Assembly: GCF_022539405.1 (NCBI RefSeq)
Contig: NZ_CP054394.1
Span: forward strand, 746,501-810,500
From: Natranaerofaba carboxydovora
Lineage (GTDB): Bacteria > Bacillota > Natranaerobiia > Natranaerobiales > Natranaerofabaceae
Length of the DNA: 64,000 nucleotides
Direction of reading: 5' to 3'
Below are positions 15,361 through 24,074 of the stretch, one piece after another. The notes beneath the pieces were generated by a model, which did not search any database, was not told the DNA's origin, and was given only the letters and a program-made list of their open reading frames with translations. Positions within the stretch are counted from its first letter, which is position 1. Each line of letters starts with the position of its first letter. The translations under genes and the position numbers were made by a program.

Positions 15361-16476
15361 ATGTTTTTGAGCTTTAAAGATATATATAGCAAATACAAGG
15401 ACATGGAACTTGATAAAATACTTCGAGAGATATCCAAAACCAGGGTGGAGATGGCTTTGGATAAAGAATATCCAGATGAAAATGACTATCTTGCTTTGTT
15501 ATCTCCTGCGGCAGAAAGCTATCTTGAGCCTATGGCTAGAAAAGCTCATGAATTAACAGTTAGAAATTTTGGAAGAGCTATAGTACTTTATACACCTTTG
15601 TATTTGAGTGATTATTGTTCTAACAAATGCATTTATTGTGGTTTTAGAGCTGACAATAGTTTTGACAGAAAAAAACTAACCTATGAAGAAGTAGAAAAAG
15701 AAGGTAAAGCAATAAGTAAGACAGATATAAGACATATATTAATACTGACTGGTGAATCCGAAAAACATACTGACCTGGAATACCTAAAAAACTGTGTAAA
15801 AATCCTAAAAAAATACTTCTCTTCGATTACCGTTGAAATATACCCTATGACCACTGAAGGTTATAAAGAACTAGTGACAGAAGGAGTTGATGGACTTACT
15901 ATCTATCAAGAAACTTATGATGAAGATATTTATCACAAAGTCCATCTAAAAGGACCTAAAAGAGATTATGATTTCCGTCTAGATGCCCCGGAGCGAGGCC
16001 TTGAAGCTGGGATAAGAAGGATTAACATTGGCGCTCTCTTTGGGCTTAGTCCCTGGAGAAAAGAAGCTTTCTTTACTGGTCTACATGCCTGGTATCTACA
16101 GAACAAATACACAGAAGCAGAAGTTTATATTTCATTTCCCAGGCTTAGACCTTTTAAGGGGGAAGATTTGGATTATATCCATAGGGTGACTGATAAAAAT
16201 ATGGTGCAGATGATGCTTGCATCCAGGCTGTTTTTGCCAAGGGTTGGTCTAAACCTATCTACAAGAGAAGCGCCAGAGCTTAGAGAGAACCTTCTGCCTT
16301 TGGGAGTTACCAGGATGTCAGCAGGCTCTGTCACTGCAGTAGGTGGATATTCCGGGGAAGACAGCGGGGTAGAACAATTTGAAGTTGCAGATCATAGGTC
16401 TGTAGATGAAATAAAATCTCTTTTATTAAAGCATAGGTATCAACCTGTTCTAAAAGACTGGGAGATGTTATCATAG
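15361..16476 (+). CDS. thiH: Radical-SAM dehydroglycine synthase ThiH
   Basis: A 371-residue radical SAM enzyme that cleaves tyrosine to dehydroglycine and p-cresol for thiazole synthesis, the anaerobic alternative to the oxygen-using ThiO. The cluster motif is CSNKCIYCGF (Cx3Cx2C, residues about 87-94), in the family context PLYLSDYCSNKC. Other ThiH blocks include ERGLEAGIRRINIGALFGLS and FPRLRPFKG. ATG with GGAGGGAA just upstream, 17 bases after thiG. Its use agrees with an anaerobic lifestyle. Confidence 0.96.
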   Translation: MFLSFKDIYSKYKDMELDKILREISKTRVEMALDKEYPDENDYLALLSPAAESYLEPMARKAHELTVRNFGRAIVLYTPLYLSDYCSNKCIYCGFRADNSFDRKKLTYEEVEKEGKAISKTDIRHILILTGESEKHTDLEYLKNCVKILKKYFSSITVEIYPMTTEGYKELVTEGVDGLTIYQETYDEDIYHKVHLKGPKRDYDFRLDAPERGLEAGIRRINIGALFGLSPWRKEAFFTGLHAWYLQNKYTEAEVYISFPRLRPFKGEDLDYIHRVTDKNMVQMMLASRLFLPRVGLNLSTREAPELRENLLPLGVTRMSAGSVTAVGGYSGEDSGVEQFEVADHRSVDEIKSLLLKHRYQPVLKDWEMLS

Positions 16477-16572
16477 AATATTTGTTAAACATTTGTTATA
16501 GGAAATTTTATTATTGTATGTTTTGGTAAGTTGTTGTCTGTATTAATTTATTTCTGACAGGGGGTTATGATT

Positions 16573-17217
16573 ATGGCAAAAATTAAGACTGACGAAATTC
16601 TGGGGACAGATATATACGCCATCACAGCAGAAGAATACTCAAGAGGAAGAGATAATATTGAAGTAGTTAAAGAAATGCTAGATGGCGGGATAAAATTAAT
16701 CCAATATAGAGAAAAGAAAAAGCCAGCAGGGGAAAAGCTAGAACAGTGTAAAAAAATAAGAAAGTTAACAAAAGAAGCTGGTTGTAAGTTTATCGTAAAT
16801 GATGATGTGGATATTGCTATGCTTGTGGGGGCAGATGGAATTCATGTTGGTCAAGATGACCTGCCAGTTAACGAGATAAGAAAGCTTGTTGGCGAAGAGA
16901 TGTTAATAGGCCTTTCTACACACTCGCCCAAGCAGGCTAAAGAAGCTGCTAGTTCAGGCGCTGATTATATAGGGGTGGGCCCTGTGTTTAAGACAAACAC
17001 AAAAGAAGATGTTGTAGAGCCAGTTGGCCTTTCGTACGTTGATTATGTTTACAAGAACATGGACATACCTTTTGTAGCTATTGGTGGCATCAAAAAACAT
17101 AATATACAAGAAGTTATGGAAAAAGGTGCTTATTGTTTTGCCATGGTTACAGAAATTGTTGAAGCAGATGACATACCAGATAGAATTGAAAAAATAAGAG
17201 AGTTACTCCATCAGTAA
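16573..17217 (+). CDS. thiE: Thiamine-phosphate synthase ThiE
   Basis: Joins the pyrimidine and thiazole halves into thiamine phosphate. TIM-barrel of about 214 residues with IKLIQYREKK, FIVNDDVDIAMLVGADGIHV, GQDDLP, IGLSTHSPKQAKEA and DYIGVGPVFKTNTKED, all standard ThiE blocks. The ATG at 16573 sits 8 bases after AGGGGG; the ATG at 16567 would be too close. It lies 96 bases after thiH without a visible terminator, so it is probably part of the same TPP-controlled operon. Confidence 0.95.
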   Translation: MAKIKTDEILGTDIYAITAEEYSRGRDNIEVVKEMLDGGIKLIQYREKKKPAGEKLEQCKKIRKLTKEAGCKFIVNDDVDIAMLVGADGIHVGQDDLPVNEIRKLVGEEMLIGLSTHSPKQAKEAASSGADYIGVGPVFKTNTKEDVVEPVGLSYVDYVYKNMDIPFVAIGGIKKHNIQEVMEKGAYCFAMVTEIVEADDIPDRIEKIRELLHQ

Positions 17218-17227
17218 CAGTATTTTA

Positions 17228-17265
17228 ACTTTACTTATGTGAATAGACTTTTTGCACCAGAATCA
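17228..17265 (-). repeat. Solo left end of the inverted-repeat element, supplying the AGCS stop codon
   Basis: On the minus strand it reads TGATTCTGGTGCAAAAAGTC, then TATTCACATAAGTAAAGT, matching the left end of the full element at 37744 over about 38 bases. Its first three bases, TGA, are the stop codon of the symporter gene. No partner end lies on this side. Confidence 0.85.
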
Positions 17266-18639
17266 AAGTTTTTTAAGGTAATCACTTTTCTCTTTGACCA
17301 AAACTCCTCCTAATATAAATAATGCAAGTAGATTTGGTGCAGCCATGAGGCCATTTAGTGTATCTGCTATGCCCCATACTAATTCTAGGCCGCCAATAGA
17401 ACCGACAAATAAAAAAACTAAAAATATCAATCTATAAGGAACGACTATTTTTCGTCCCAGTATATATTCCCAGCTTTTTTCACCATAAAAATTCCAGGTT
17501 AACATTGTGGTATACGAAAAAAGCACCAGGCTCGCGAGTACTATGACGTTTCCAGGACCCGGAAGTCCAAGTTCAAATCCAGTAGCAGCAAGAGCAGCCT
17601 CACTTTCGCCCTTCTCAAGGGCACCTGTCGATAGAATAACCAGGGACGTCATTGTGGCAACAACAATTGTATCTATAAAGACCTCCCAAATACCCCACAT
17701 TCCTTGATTGGTAGGACTATTTTTGGCTTGGGCGTGAACTATAGATGCTGCGCCAAGGCCTGCTTCGTTTGAAAAAATACCTCTAGCAAAGCCGTATCTT
17801 ATAGCTGTACTTACAGTGGCGCCGGCAAACCCCCCTGCAGCAGCACTTCCGGTAAAAGCATCGGTGAAAATTCTAGCGAAGGTGGCAGGCATGGCTTGAA
17901 AGTTTAGTATAATGATTAAAAGGGATCCCGCTATATATAAAAGGGTCATAATTGGTACTATTTTGGCAGCAATGCTTGCTATTCTTTTCACCCCACCCAA
18001 AGTTACTAGTCCTACCAAAATTATTGCAAGAATCCCGGTGACATGTGAGGGGATACCAAAATCTGATAAGGCACCTGCCATAGTATTTGCCTGGACCATG
18101 TTACCTATACCAAATGCAGCTAGCCCTGCAAGTAATGCATATATAACAGCCAAGAATTTCCACGGACTGCCGAGTCCATTTTCAATGTACTGCATTACAC
18201 CCCCGGAATAAGATCCGTCTATATTTTTGTTTCTAAACTTAACCCCTAAAGCTGCTTCTCCAAATTTTGTAGCCATACCAACAAGTGCTGATATCCACAT
18301 CCAAAATATTGCCCCGGGACCTCCACTAGCTAGAGCAGTGCTTACACCTGCTATATTACCTACACCTATAGTAGCTGCCATAGCTGATGATACTGCTTGA
18401 AAAGAAGTGATCTCTCCTTTTTCTTTACTTTTGTCTCTGGTAAAAATAGTGCCAAAGCTTTTTCTCCAGGCATGGCCAAGATGGGTAAACTGAAAGAATT
18501 CAAGCCTTATGCTTAAATATAAACCTGTGCCTATGAGAAGAACCATAAAAGGTGGTCCCCATACTATTGCATTTACTGTTTCATTAATTTCTTCTATGTA
18601 ATCTAATAAGTTAAATATATATGCTAAAATGTTTTCCAT
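17263..18639 (-). CDS. AGCS-family sodium:alanine/glycine symporter
   Basis: A 458-residue secondary transporter with about 10-11 membrane helices. Family blocks: GEITSFQAVSSAMAATIGVG then NIAGVSTALASGGPGAIFWM, and RGIFSNEAGLGAASIVHAQA. It imports alanine or glycine with Na+ (or H+). Start ATG with GAGGAGGAAA upstream on the minus strand. The stop codon TGA is the first codon of a repeat end (17228-17265), and another repeat end lies just upstream of the gene (18667-18710). The C-terminus may therefore have been trimmed by the insertion, but the length is still normal. Confidence 0.94.
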   Translation of the reverse strand: MENILAYIFNLLDYIEEINETVNAIVWGPPFMVLLIGTGLYLSIRLEFFQFTHLGHAWRKSFGTIFTRDKSKEKGEITSFQAVSSAMAATIGVGNIAGVSTALASGGPGAIFWMWISALVGMATKFGEAALGVKFRNKNIDGSYSGGVMQYIENGLGSPWKFLAVIYALLAGLAAFGIGNMVQANTMAGALSDFGIPSHVTGILAIILVGLVTLGGVKRIASIAAKIVPIMTLLYIAGSLLIIILNFQAMPATFARIFTDAFTGSAAAGGFAGATVSTAIRYGFARGIFSNEAGLGAASIVHAQAKNSPTNQGMWGIWEVFIDTIVVATMTSLVILSTGALEKGESEAALAATGFELGLPGPGNVIVLASLVLFSYTTMLTWNFYGEKSWEYILGRKIVVPYRLIFLVFLFVGSIGGLELVWGIADTLNGLMAAPNLLALFILGGVLVKEKSDYLKKL

Positions 18640-18666
18640 AAGTATTTCCTCCTCTAAATAGTTATT

Positions 18667-18710
18667 TTATTCTGGTGCAAAAAGTCATATGAACAAAGTT
18701 TTATTTTTAA
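18667..18710 (-). repeat. Solo right end of the inverted-repeat element
   Basis: ATTCTGGTGCAAAAAGTCAT followed by ATGAACAAAGTTTTATTTTTAA (plus strand) matches the reverse complement of the right end of the element at 37744. It lies between the symporter start and the argS promoter. Confidence 0.8.
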
Positions 18711-18803
18711 TATATTCAAAATGTTATCTGTTATATTTTAGAATTGAAAAATAAAAAATATGTATAAGATATTGAATGCCCCGAAAGGATAAACCTGATT
18801 AAC

Positions 18804-18832
18804 TTGTTCTTTTTTCTCATTTGCGTTATAAT
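18804..18832 (+). promoter_or_regulatory. argS promoter
   Basis: TTGTTC (18804-18809), 17 bases, TATAAT (18827-18832), 39 bases before the argS start: a good sigma-A match. Confidence 0.7.
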
Positions 18833-18871
18833 TGACCAGGTGAAATTTAATTAAAGTGAGGTATTTTTGCT

Positions 18872-20569
18872 ATGAGAATATTTAAGGAAGAACTTATAAA
18901 TAGACTTGTGGAACTTGTGGAACTATCTTCTGAAGAGATATCAGAGCTGTTAGAGATACCACCAGATCCAGAGATGGGAGATCTAGCTTTTCCATGTTTT
19001 AAACTCGCCAAGGTTAGGAAGAAAAACCCAGCCGAAATTGCAAGTGACCTTGAGAATAGTTTCGAAAAAGATGATTATTTTGCTGAAATAAAAGCAGCGG
19101 GACCTTATCTAAATTTTCTTTTCAACAAAGAAAAACTTGCTGAACTAACTATCAATCAGGTGATGAACCAGGGTGAAGATTATGGTAATAGTGATGAGGG
19201 AAGAGGAAGGACCGTGGTGATAGATTTTTCTTCGCCTAATATTGCCAAGCCTTTTGGTATTGGACATTTAAGGTCTACGGTAATAGGAAATGCGCTGTAT
19301 AATATTTATGAGAAGTTAGGCTACAATGTGATCGGGATTAACCATTTAGGTGATTGGGGGACTCAATTTGGCAAGTTGATATCTGCCTACCTAAAGTGGG
19401 GAGACGAAGAAGAGCTGAACAAAGACCCTATTGATTATCTATACAAACTTTATACCAGATATCATCAGGAAGAAGAAAACTCAGAAGAACTTGAAGAAGA
19501 GGGTCGTGAATGGTTTAGAAAATTAGAAGCTGGTGATGATGAAGCAAGCAGATTATGGGAAAAATTTCGAAGCCTCAGCTTAGATGAATTTAAACGAATA
19601 TATGATAGGCTTGGGGTTTCTTTTGATAGCTATCGGGGAGAAGCTTATTATAATAAATATCTTGATGAGACAATCGAAAAGATTGTTAAAAGTGGCATAG
19701 CAAGGGAAAGCGAAGGAGCTCTTGTAGTAGATATTGATGATGAAGAAGATATGCCTCCATGTTTACTTAGAAAAAGAGACGGAGCTACTTTGTATGCAAC
19801 CAGGGATATATGTGCTGCTATAAAAAGATATGAAGAATATAAATTTGAAAAATGCCTGTACGTTGTTGGTGATGATCAAAAGCTTCACTTTAAGCAGGTT
19901 TTTGGTGTGCTAGATAAGATGGGTTATGATTTTGCCAGTTCTTGTGAACATATCGCTTTTGGCTTGATTAGGTTTAAAGAGGGAAAAATGTCTACCAGGA
20001 TGGGTAATATTATATTTTTGGAAGATGTTTTGGATAAGGCGAAAACACTAGCTCTAGATGTTATCAAGGAAAAAAACCCTGATCTAGAGAATAAAGAGGA
20101 AGTAAGTGAAATGGTTGGCGTAGGAGCAGTGATTTTTGGAGATTTGAGTAATGACAGAATAAAAGAAGTTACATTTGATTGGAACAAAATCCTTGACTTT
20201 AATGGTGAAACAGCACCTTATCTACAATACACTCATGCCAGGATCTGCAGTATACTTAGAAAAGCCAAAGAAGATTATAACCTAGAATCTATAAAACTAT
20301 TAACAGGGGACTATGAACAGGAAGTTATCAAAAAAATAGCAGGCTTTGAAGATATTTTGAAAAGAACTAGGGAACTAAATAAACCGCATATACTTGCAAG
20401 GTATTTGTTAGATCTTGCGAAGGTATATAATCGTTTTTACAATAAATGTCCTATTTTGAACGAAACAGCAGATGTAAAAATGGCAAGGCTTGCTCTTTGT
20501 GATTGTGTTAGACAGGTTCTAAAGAATGGTCTTTCCCTAATGGGTATTAAGACACCTGATGCTATGTAA
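18872..20569 (+). CDS. argS: Arginyl-tRNA synthetase
   Basis: Charges tRNA-Arg. A 565-residue class I synthetase with FSSPNIAKPFGIGHLRST (HIGH-like GIGHL at about 131), INHLGDWGTQFGKLI, RDGATLYATRDICAAIKRYE, a KMSTRMG KMSKS-type loop (about 373) and the C-terminal anticodon-binding helices. Length is normal. ATG start preceded by AGTGAGG. Repeat ends lie on both sides (18667-18710 and 20571-20611). Confidence 0.97.
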   Translation: MRIFKEELINRLVELVELSSEEISELLEIPPDPEMGDLAFPCFKLAKVRKKNPAEIASDLENSFEKDDYFAEIKAAGPYLNFLFNKEKLAELTINQVMNQGEDYGNSDEGRGRTVVIDFSSPNIAKPFGIGHLRSTVIGNALYNIYEKLGYNVIGINHLGDWGTQFGKLISAYLKWGDEEELNKDPIDYLYKLYTRYHQEEENSEELEEEGREWFRKLEAGDDEASRLWEKFRSLSLDEFKRIYDRLGVSFDSYRGEAYYNKYLDETIEKIVKSGIARESEGALVVDIDDEEDMPPCLLRKRDGATLYATRDICAAIKRYEEYKFEKCLYVVGDDQKLHFKQVFGVLDKMGYDFASSCEHIAFGLIRFKEGKMSTRMGNIIFLEDVLDKAKTLALDVIKEKNPDLENKEEVSEMVGVGAVIFGDLSNDRIKEVTFDWNKILDFNGETAPYLQYTHARICSILRKAKEDYNLESIKLLTGDYEQEVIKKIAGFEDILKRTRELNKPHILARYLLDLAKVYNRFYNKCPILNETADVKMARLALCDCVRQVLKNGLSLMGIKTPDAM

Positions 20570-20570
20570 A

Positions 20571-20611
20571 CAAACAAACCTTTGTACATATGACTTTTTG
20601 TACCAGAATCA
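20571..20611 (+). repeat. Solo right end of the inverted-repeat element after argS
   Basis: TTTGTACATATGACTTTTTG then TACCAGAATCA matches the right end of the element at 37744 with a few changes. It starts one base after the argS stop codon. Confidence 0.8.
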
Positions 20612-20649
20612 AGATTAAATTTGTAAAACCAGGGAAGGGGTGGTGCTAA

Positions 20650-21219
20650 ATGGTATATTTTGAAAAAGCAGGTCAAGAAAATACTCAAATGGCCCTTGAA
20701 TATTCTGTAGACAGAGCTAAAGAACTTGGCATTAAACATATAGTGGTAGCATCACATACAGGAAGAACAATTAATGAATTATTAGATTTGTTAGAACAAA
20801 AAGGCTTGAAAGATGAACTAAATGTATCTTGTGTAACTCATCATGTTGGGTATAGAGAGCCTGGAAAGTTCGAAATGGATGATGAAGTTGTAAAGCGTCT
20901 TGAAAAAGAAAATATAAAGATGCTAACAACAACTCATTTATTTGCCAACATTGAAAGAGACATAACAAACAAGATCGGAGGACTTTATCCAGGAGGAATT
21001 ATTTCAGCTACTCTAAGGTGTTTTGGCCAGGGAGTAAAAGTATGTTTTGAGATTTCTGTCATGGCACTAGATGCAGGACTAATTCCATATGGGGAGGATG
21101 TTATTACAATAGGAGGGAAGGGAAGAGGTGCTGATACTTCTGTAATAATTGCACCGGCTCATGCAAAGAATTTTTTTGATACAAAACTAAAAGAAATTAT
21201 TTGTATGCCAAGAGATTAA
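20650..21219 (+). CDS. Stand-alone pyruvate-kinase C-terminal-domain-like protein
   Basis: A 189-residue soluble protein resembling the alpha/beta C-terminal domain of pyruvate kinase. It has NTQMALEYSVDRAKELGIKH, VVASHTGRTINELLDLLEQK and a late VITIGGKGRGADTSVIIAPA. There is no kinase barrel. Such lone PK_C proteins occur in anaerobic Bacillota; their function is not established. RBS GGGGTGG 8 bases upstream. Neighbours give no clear hint. Confidence 0.75.
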   Translation: MVYFEKAGQENTQMALEYSVDRAKELGIKHIVVASHTGRTINELLDLLEQKGLKDELNVSCVTHHVGYREPGKFEMDDEVVKRLEKENIKMLTTTHLFANIERDITNKIGGLYPGGIISATLRCFGQGVKVCFEISVMALDAGLIPYGEDVITIGGKGRGADTSVIIAPAHAKNFFDTKLKEIICMPRD

Positions 21220-21286
21220 AATTTTACCTGCTGGTAGAAAATATTTAATATAGATAGTACATTAGTTACCAGGGGGCAATAAACAA

Positions 21287-22345
21287 TTGATTACTAAATC
21301 TAAAACTACGGGTATTATATATGACTTTGTAAGTAAAATTTTTCCTTTAGTTGAACAAGAACTAAATCACTGGCGGGATATAATAAGAGCAGCCCCTGAT
21401 AAAGAACTAGCTAAACAGGGGCTTTTTAGTATTGAAGATAAAAAATTTCATGCTCTTGGAGGCAGTGTTTTTGCATTATATAATGAAGATTACAAAAAAA
21501 CTATTACAAGCTTGATAACTTCCTATCAAACTATAAGTGATTATTTAGATAATCTTTGTGATAGAACTGGCATATACTCCAAAAAAGCATTTAGTAAACT
21601 TCATGATTCGATGTTTGACGCACTTAGCCTAGATGAAGTAGAAGGCGGTTATTATAAATATTTTCCTTATAAAGATGATGGTGACTATTTAACTTATCTT
21701 GTACAAAATTGCAGGGATAAAATTAACAAGTTTTCAAGATATTCTTTTGTGGAAGAGGATATAAAATATTTTATAGGCCTTTACAGAGACCTTCAGGTTT
21801 TAAAACATATTGAACCTGCAAAAAGGGAAAGCGAACTAATTAATTGGTTTCAAAAATACAAGATTATTTATCCTGATATTAGGTGGTGGGAGTTTTCATG
21901 TGCTTCTGGTTCAACACTTCTTGTGTTTGCGCTTACTGTTCTTTCTACTAGAGATGATTTTGGCCAGGAGGAAAAAGAGAAAATTATCAATGCTTATTTT
22001 CCCTGGATCTGTGGTTTTCATATTATGTTGGATTATTATATTGACCAAAAAGAAGATGAGATAGAAGGAGATTTGAATCTGGTAAGTTTTTATCATGATG
22101 AAAAAGAGCAGGAAGATAGATTGTTATTTTTTTGTGAAAAATCTTTGGAAGAGGCAGCCAAGTTACCTGAAAGTGAATTTCACCTGGCTGTGGTTAAGGG
22201 TATGATTTCACTATATCTTTCTGACCCAAAAGTTAAACTGCAGGGACTTCAGAATACGGCAAAAAGAATCCTTAAAGCAGGTGGGAATGATACTCGATTG
22301 ATGTATTATCTTTGCATGGTACTTCGGACTGCAAAAAAAATATAA
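21287..22345 (+). CDS. ytpB: DUF2600 / YtpB-like tetraprenyl-beta-curcumene synthase homologue
   Basis: A 352-residue, all-helical protein of the YtpB family. In Bacillus this enzyme turns heptaprenyl diphosphate (C35) into tetraprenyl-beta-curcumene. Seen: ELNHWRDIIRAAPDKELAKQ, KKFHALGGSVFALYN, YQTISDYLDNLCDRTG and an aspartate-rich HIMLDYYIDQKEDEIEGDLN that matches the metal-binding region. TTG start with AGGGGGC upstream. The convergent neighbour is a long-chain prenyl diphosphate synthase, which could supply the substrate. No terpene cyclase of the squalene-hopene type is in the window. Confidence 0.85.
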   Translation: MITKSKTTGIIYDFVSKIFPLVEQELNHWRDIIRAAPDKELAKQGLFSIEDKKFHALGGSVFALYNEDYKKTITSLITSYQTISDYLDNLCDRTGIYSKKAFSKLHDSMFDALSLDEVEGGYYKYFPYKDDGDYLTYLVQNCRDKINKFSRYSFVEEDIKYFIGLYRDLQVLKHIEPAKRESELINWFQKYKIIYPDIRWWEFSCASGSTLLVFALTVLSTRDDFGQEEKEKIINAYFPWICGFHIMLDYYIDQKEDEIEGDLNLVSFYHDEKEQEDRLLFFCEKSLEEAAKLPESEFHLAVVKGMISLYLSDPKVKLQGLQNTAKRILKAGGNDTRLMYYLCMVLRTAKKI

Positions 22346-22381
22346 TTTATGTTTATTTAAATGTGCTAATTTTTTTCTTCT

Positions 22382-23359
22382 TTATTCTTTTCTTTCTGAG
22401 ATAAAGTATGTTAATCGAGAAAGGGTCTTCTTAACCTCTACATCTGGCATTTCTTCTAAACATATTATTGCTTTTTTTATTTCTTCTTTAGCTAATGAGT
22501 AGGTATATGAGATAGCACCATTACTATATAATAAACTTGTAATATATTCAAGATTTTCTCTTGTGAGTTCTCTATTATTGATGATCTCTTTAACTTTTTC
22601 CCCATCTTTACTTGTTTCAAACAGATAAATGATAGGAATTGTTATGTTTCCCTGCCCTAAATCTTTTTTGGTAGGCTTACCTACATTTAGAGGCTTAGCC
22701 GTAAAGTCTAGCAAATCATCTATAATCTGAAAAGCTAATCCTAGATGTATGCCGAAATTTCGTATTATCTTGATTTTATCTATTGGAGCTTCCCCTATTA
22801 TCGCCCCTGCTTCGCAGCAGGCAGAGATAAGACTTGCAGTTTTCTTATAAATATAGTCAAAATAATCTTCCCTTGTTACCTCAGTGTTATAGAGATTTTG
22901 CAGCTGGCAGATTTCTCCCTGGCTCATCTCCCTAACAGCGGTGGTCATTGTTTTAAGTATTTTTGAAGAGTTATATGGTGCTAAAAGTTCAAATGCTTTA
23001 GCAAATAAATAATCTCCGCTTAACACGGCCATTTGATTCCCTCGTTTGTGATTGATTGTAGGGACCCCGCGCCTAGCTTTTGCTTCATCTACTATATCAT
23101 CATGAATAAGGGATGCAGTGTGAATCAACTCTCCCGCAATTGCTATATCAATGTTGTTGTCGTCAAAAGGTTTGTAAAAAGTGGAACATAAGATAGTTAA
23201 TAAAGGCCTTAATTTTTTCCCTCGACCTATTAAAAAGGGTGTAGTAAGTTCAGCTGTTTCTTTATACTGGCTATTAGCAAATCGCTCTAGTCTTTCTTCA
23301 ACTTTTTTTAGTTCTGGAGAGTCAAATAATCTGCTTTTTAATGAAGTTTCTAAAGTCAT
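22382..23359 (-). CDS. Trans-polyprenyl diphosphate synthase (heptaprenyl-type, HepT-like)
   Basis: A 325-residue head-to-tail prenyltransferase that elongates prenyl diphosphates for quinones or C35 terpenes. The first Asp-rich motif is ASLIHDDIVDEAKARRG (about 86), the second is AFQIIDDLLDF (about 218), with GRGKKLRPLLTILCS at the front. The residues before the first motif are small, which fits a long-chain product, but the length cannot be set exactly from sequence. Minus-strand RBS AAGGGTGG. It converges on the ytpB homologue with only 36 bases between the stops. Confidence 0.88.
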   Translation of the reverse strand: MTLETSLKSRLFDSPELKKVEERLERFANSQYKETAELTTPFLIGRGKKLRPLLTILCSTFYKPFDDNNIDIAIAGELIHTASLIHDDIVDEAKARRGVPTINHKRGNQMAVLSGDYLFAKAFELLAPYNSSKILKTMTTAVREMSQGEICQLQNLYNTEVTREDYFDYIYKKTASLISACCEAGAIIGEAPIDKIKIIRNFGIHLGLAFQIIDDLLDFTAKPLNVGKPTKKDLGQGNITIPIIYLFETSKDGEKVKEIINNRELTRENLEYITSLLYSNGAISYTYSLAKEEIKKAIICLEEMPDVEVKKTLSRLTYFISERKE

Positions 23360-23476
23360 TTTTCCACCCTTTCAGGACGTTTTAAAATACCTACTTTTAT
23401 ATTATATCACAATTACCTGTCAGTTATTTCATTACGAAGGCCAAAATAAGGCTAAACAATGTTATGTTGTTTTAGC

Positions 23477-23932
23477 TTAAAAGAAACTTAAAGTTGTATG
23501 GGATATAATTAATATTATTATACCTGAGGTTAAAACTCCAAGGGATATGATCCAAAAAGAATCTCTAAATGGTATTTTGAATATATATGCTGCAAGACTA
23601 GCAGTCCAGGCTCCAGTAGTAGGAAGAGGAATCGCAACAAATAAGTATAAGACATATTTGCCGTATTTTACATATTGATCTTTTCTTTTAAGGACTCTTT
23701 CAGTAGAATTGTTGAATATAGTGTTTAATACAGGAACTTTTTTAAAAAATTCTCCCAGCCAATTTAATATTATAAATATAGGAAAGATTACTAATATGTT
23801 GCCCAAAGCACTTAAGCTGTAAGCCTGCCAGCTATTGAAGCCTAAGCTGAGGCCAAGTGGGATTCCACCTCTTATTTCGATAACTGGTAGTGCCGAGAAG
23901 ATTATTACTTTTAACATATCCAAAATTTCCAT
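23477..23932 (-). CDS. Small multidrug-export-family membrane protein (COG2426)
   Basis: A 151-residue membrane protein with four or so helices and the family hallmark ALPVIEIRGGIPLGLSLGFN near the N-terminus and VAIPLPTTGAWTASLAAYIF in the second half. It belongs to the Sm_multidrug_ex family. The transported substrate is unknown and the drug-export label is historical. It lies upstream of the prenyl synthase gene on the same strand. Confidence 0.85.
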   Translation of the reverse strand: MEILDMLKVIIFSALPVIEIRGGIPLGLSLGFNSWQAYSLSALGNILVIFPIFIILNWLGEFFKKVPVLNTIFNNSTERVLKRKDQYVKYGKYVLYLFVAIPLPTTGAWTASLAAYIFKIPFRDSFWIISLGVLTSGIIILIISHTTLSFF

Positions 23933-24074
23933 GACATAGTCCCCTTTAAAATTTATAATTATTTATAAGTACCACTTTATTATTACCACTATATTATTTT
24001 AACACTTTAGAGTACAGAGTAGAAATTATTTTTTGAAAATATAACTAAAAACTGGCCAAATTGTGGTGAATTAA

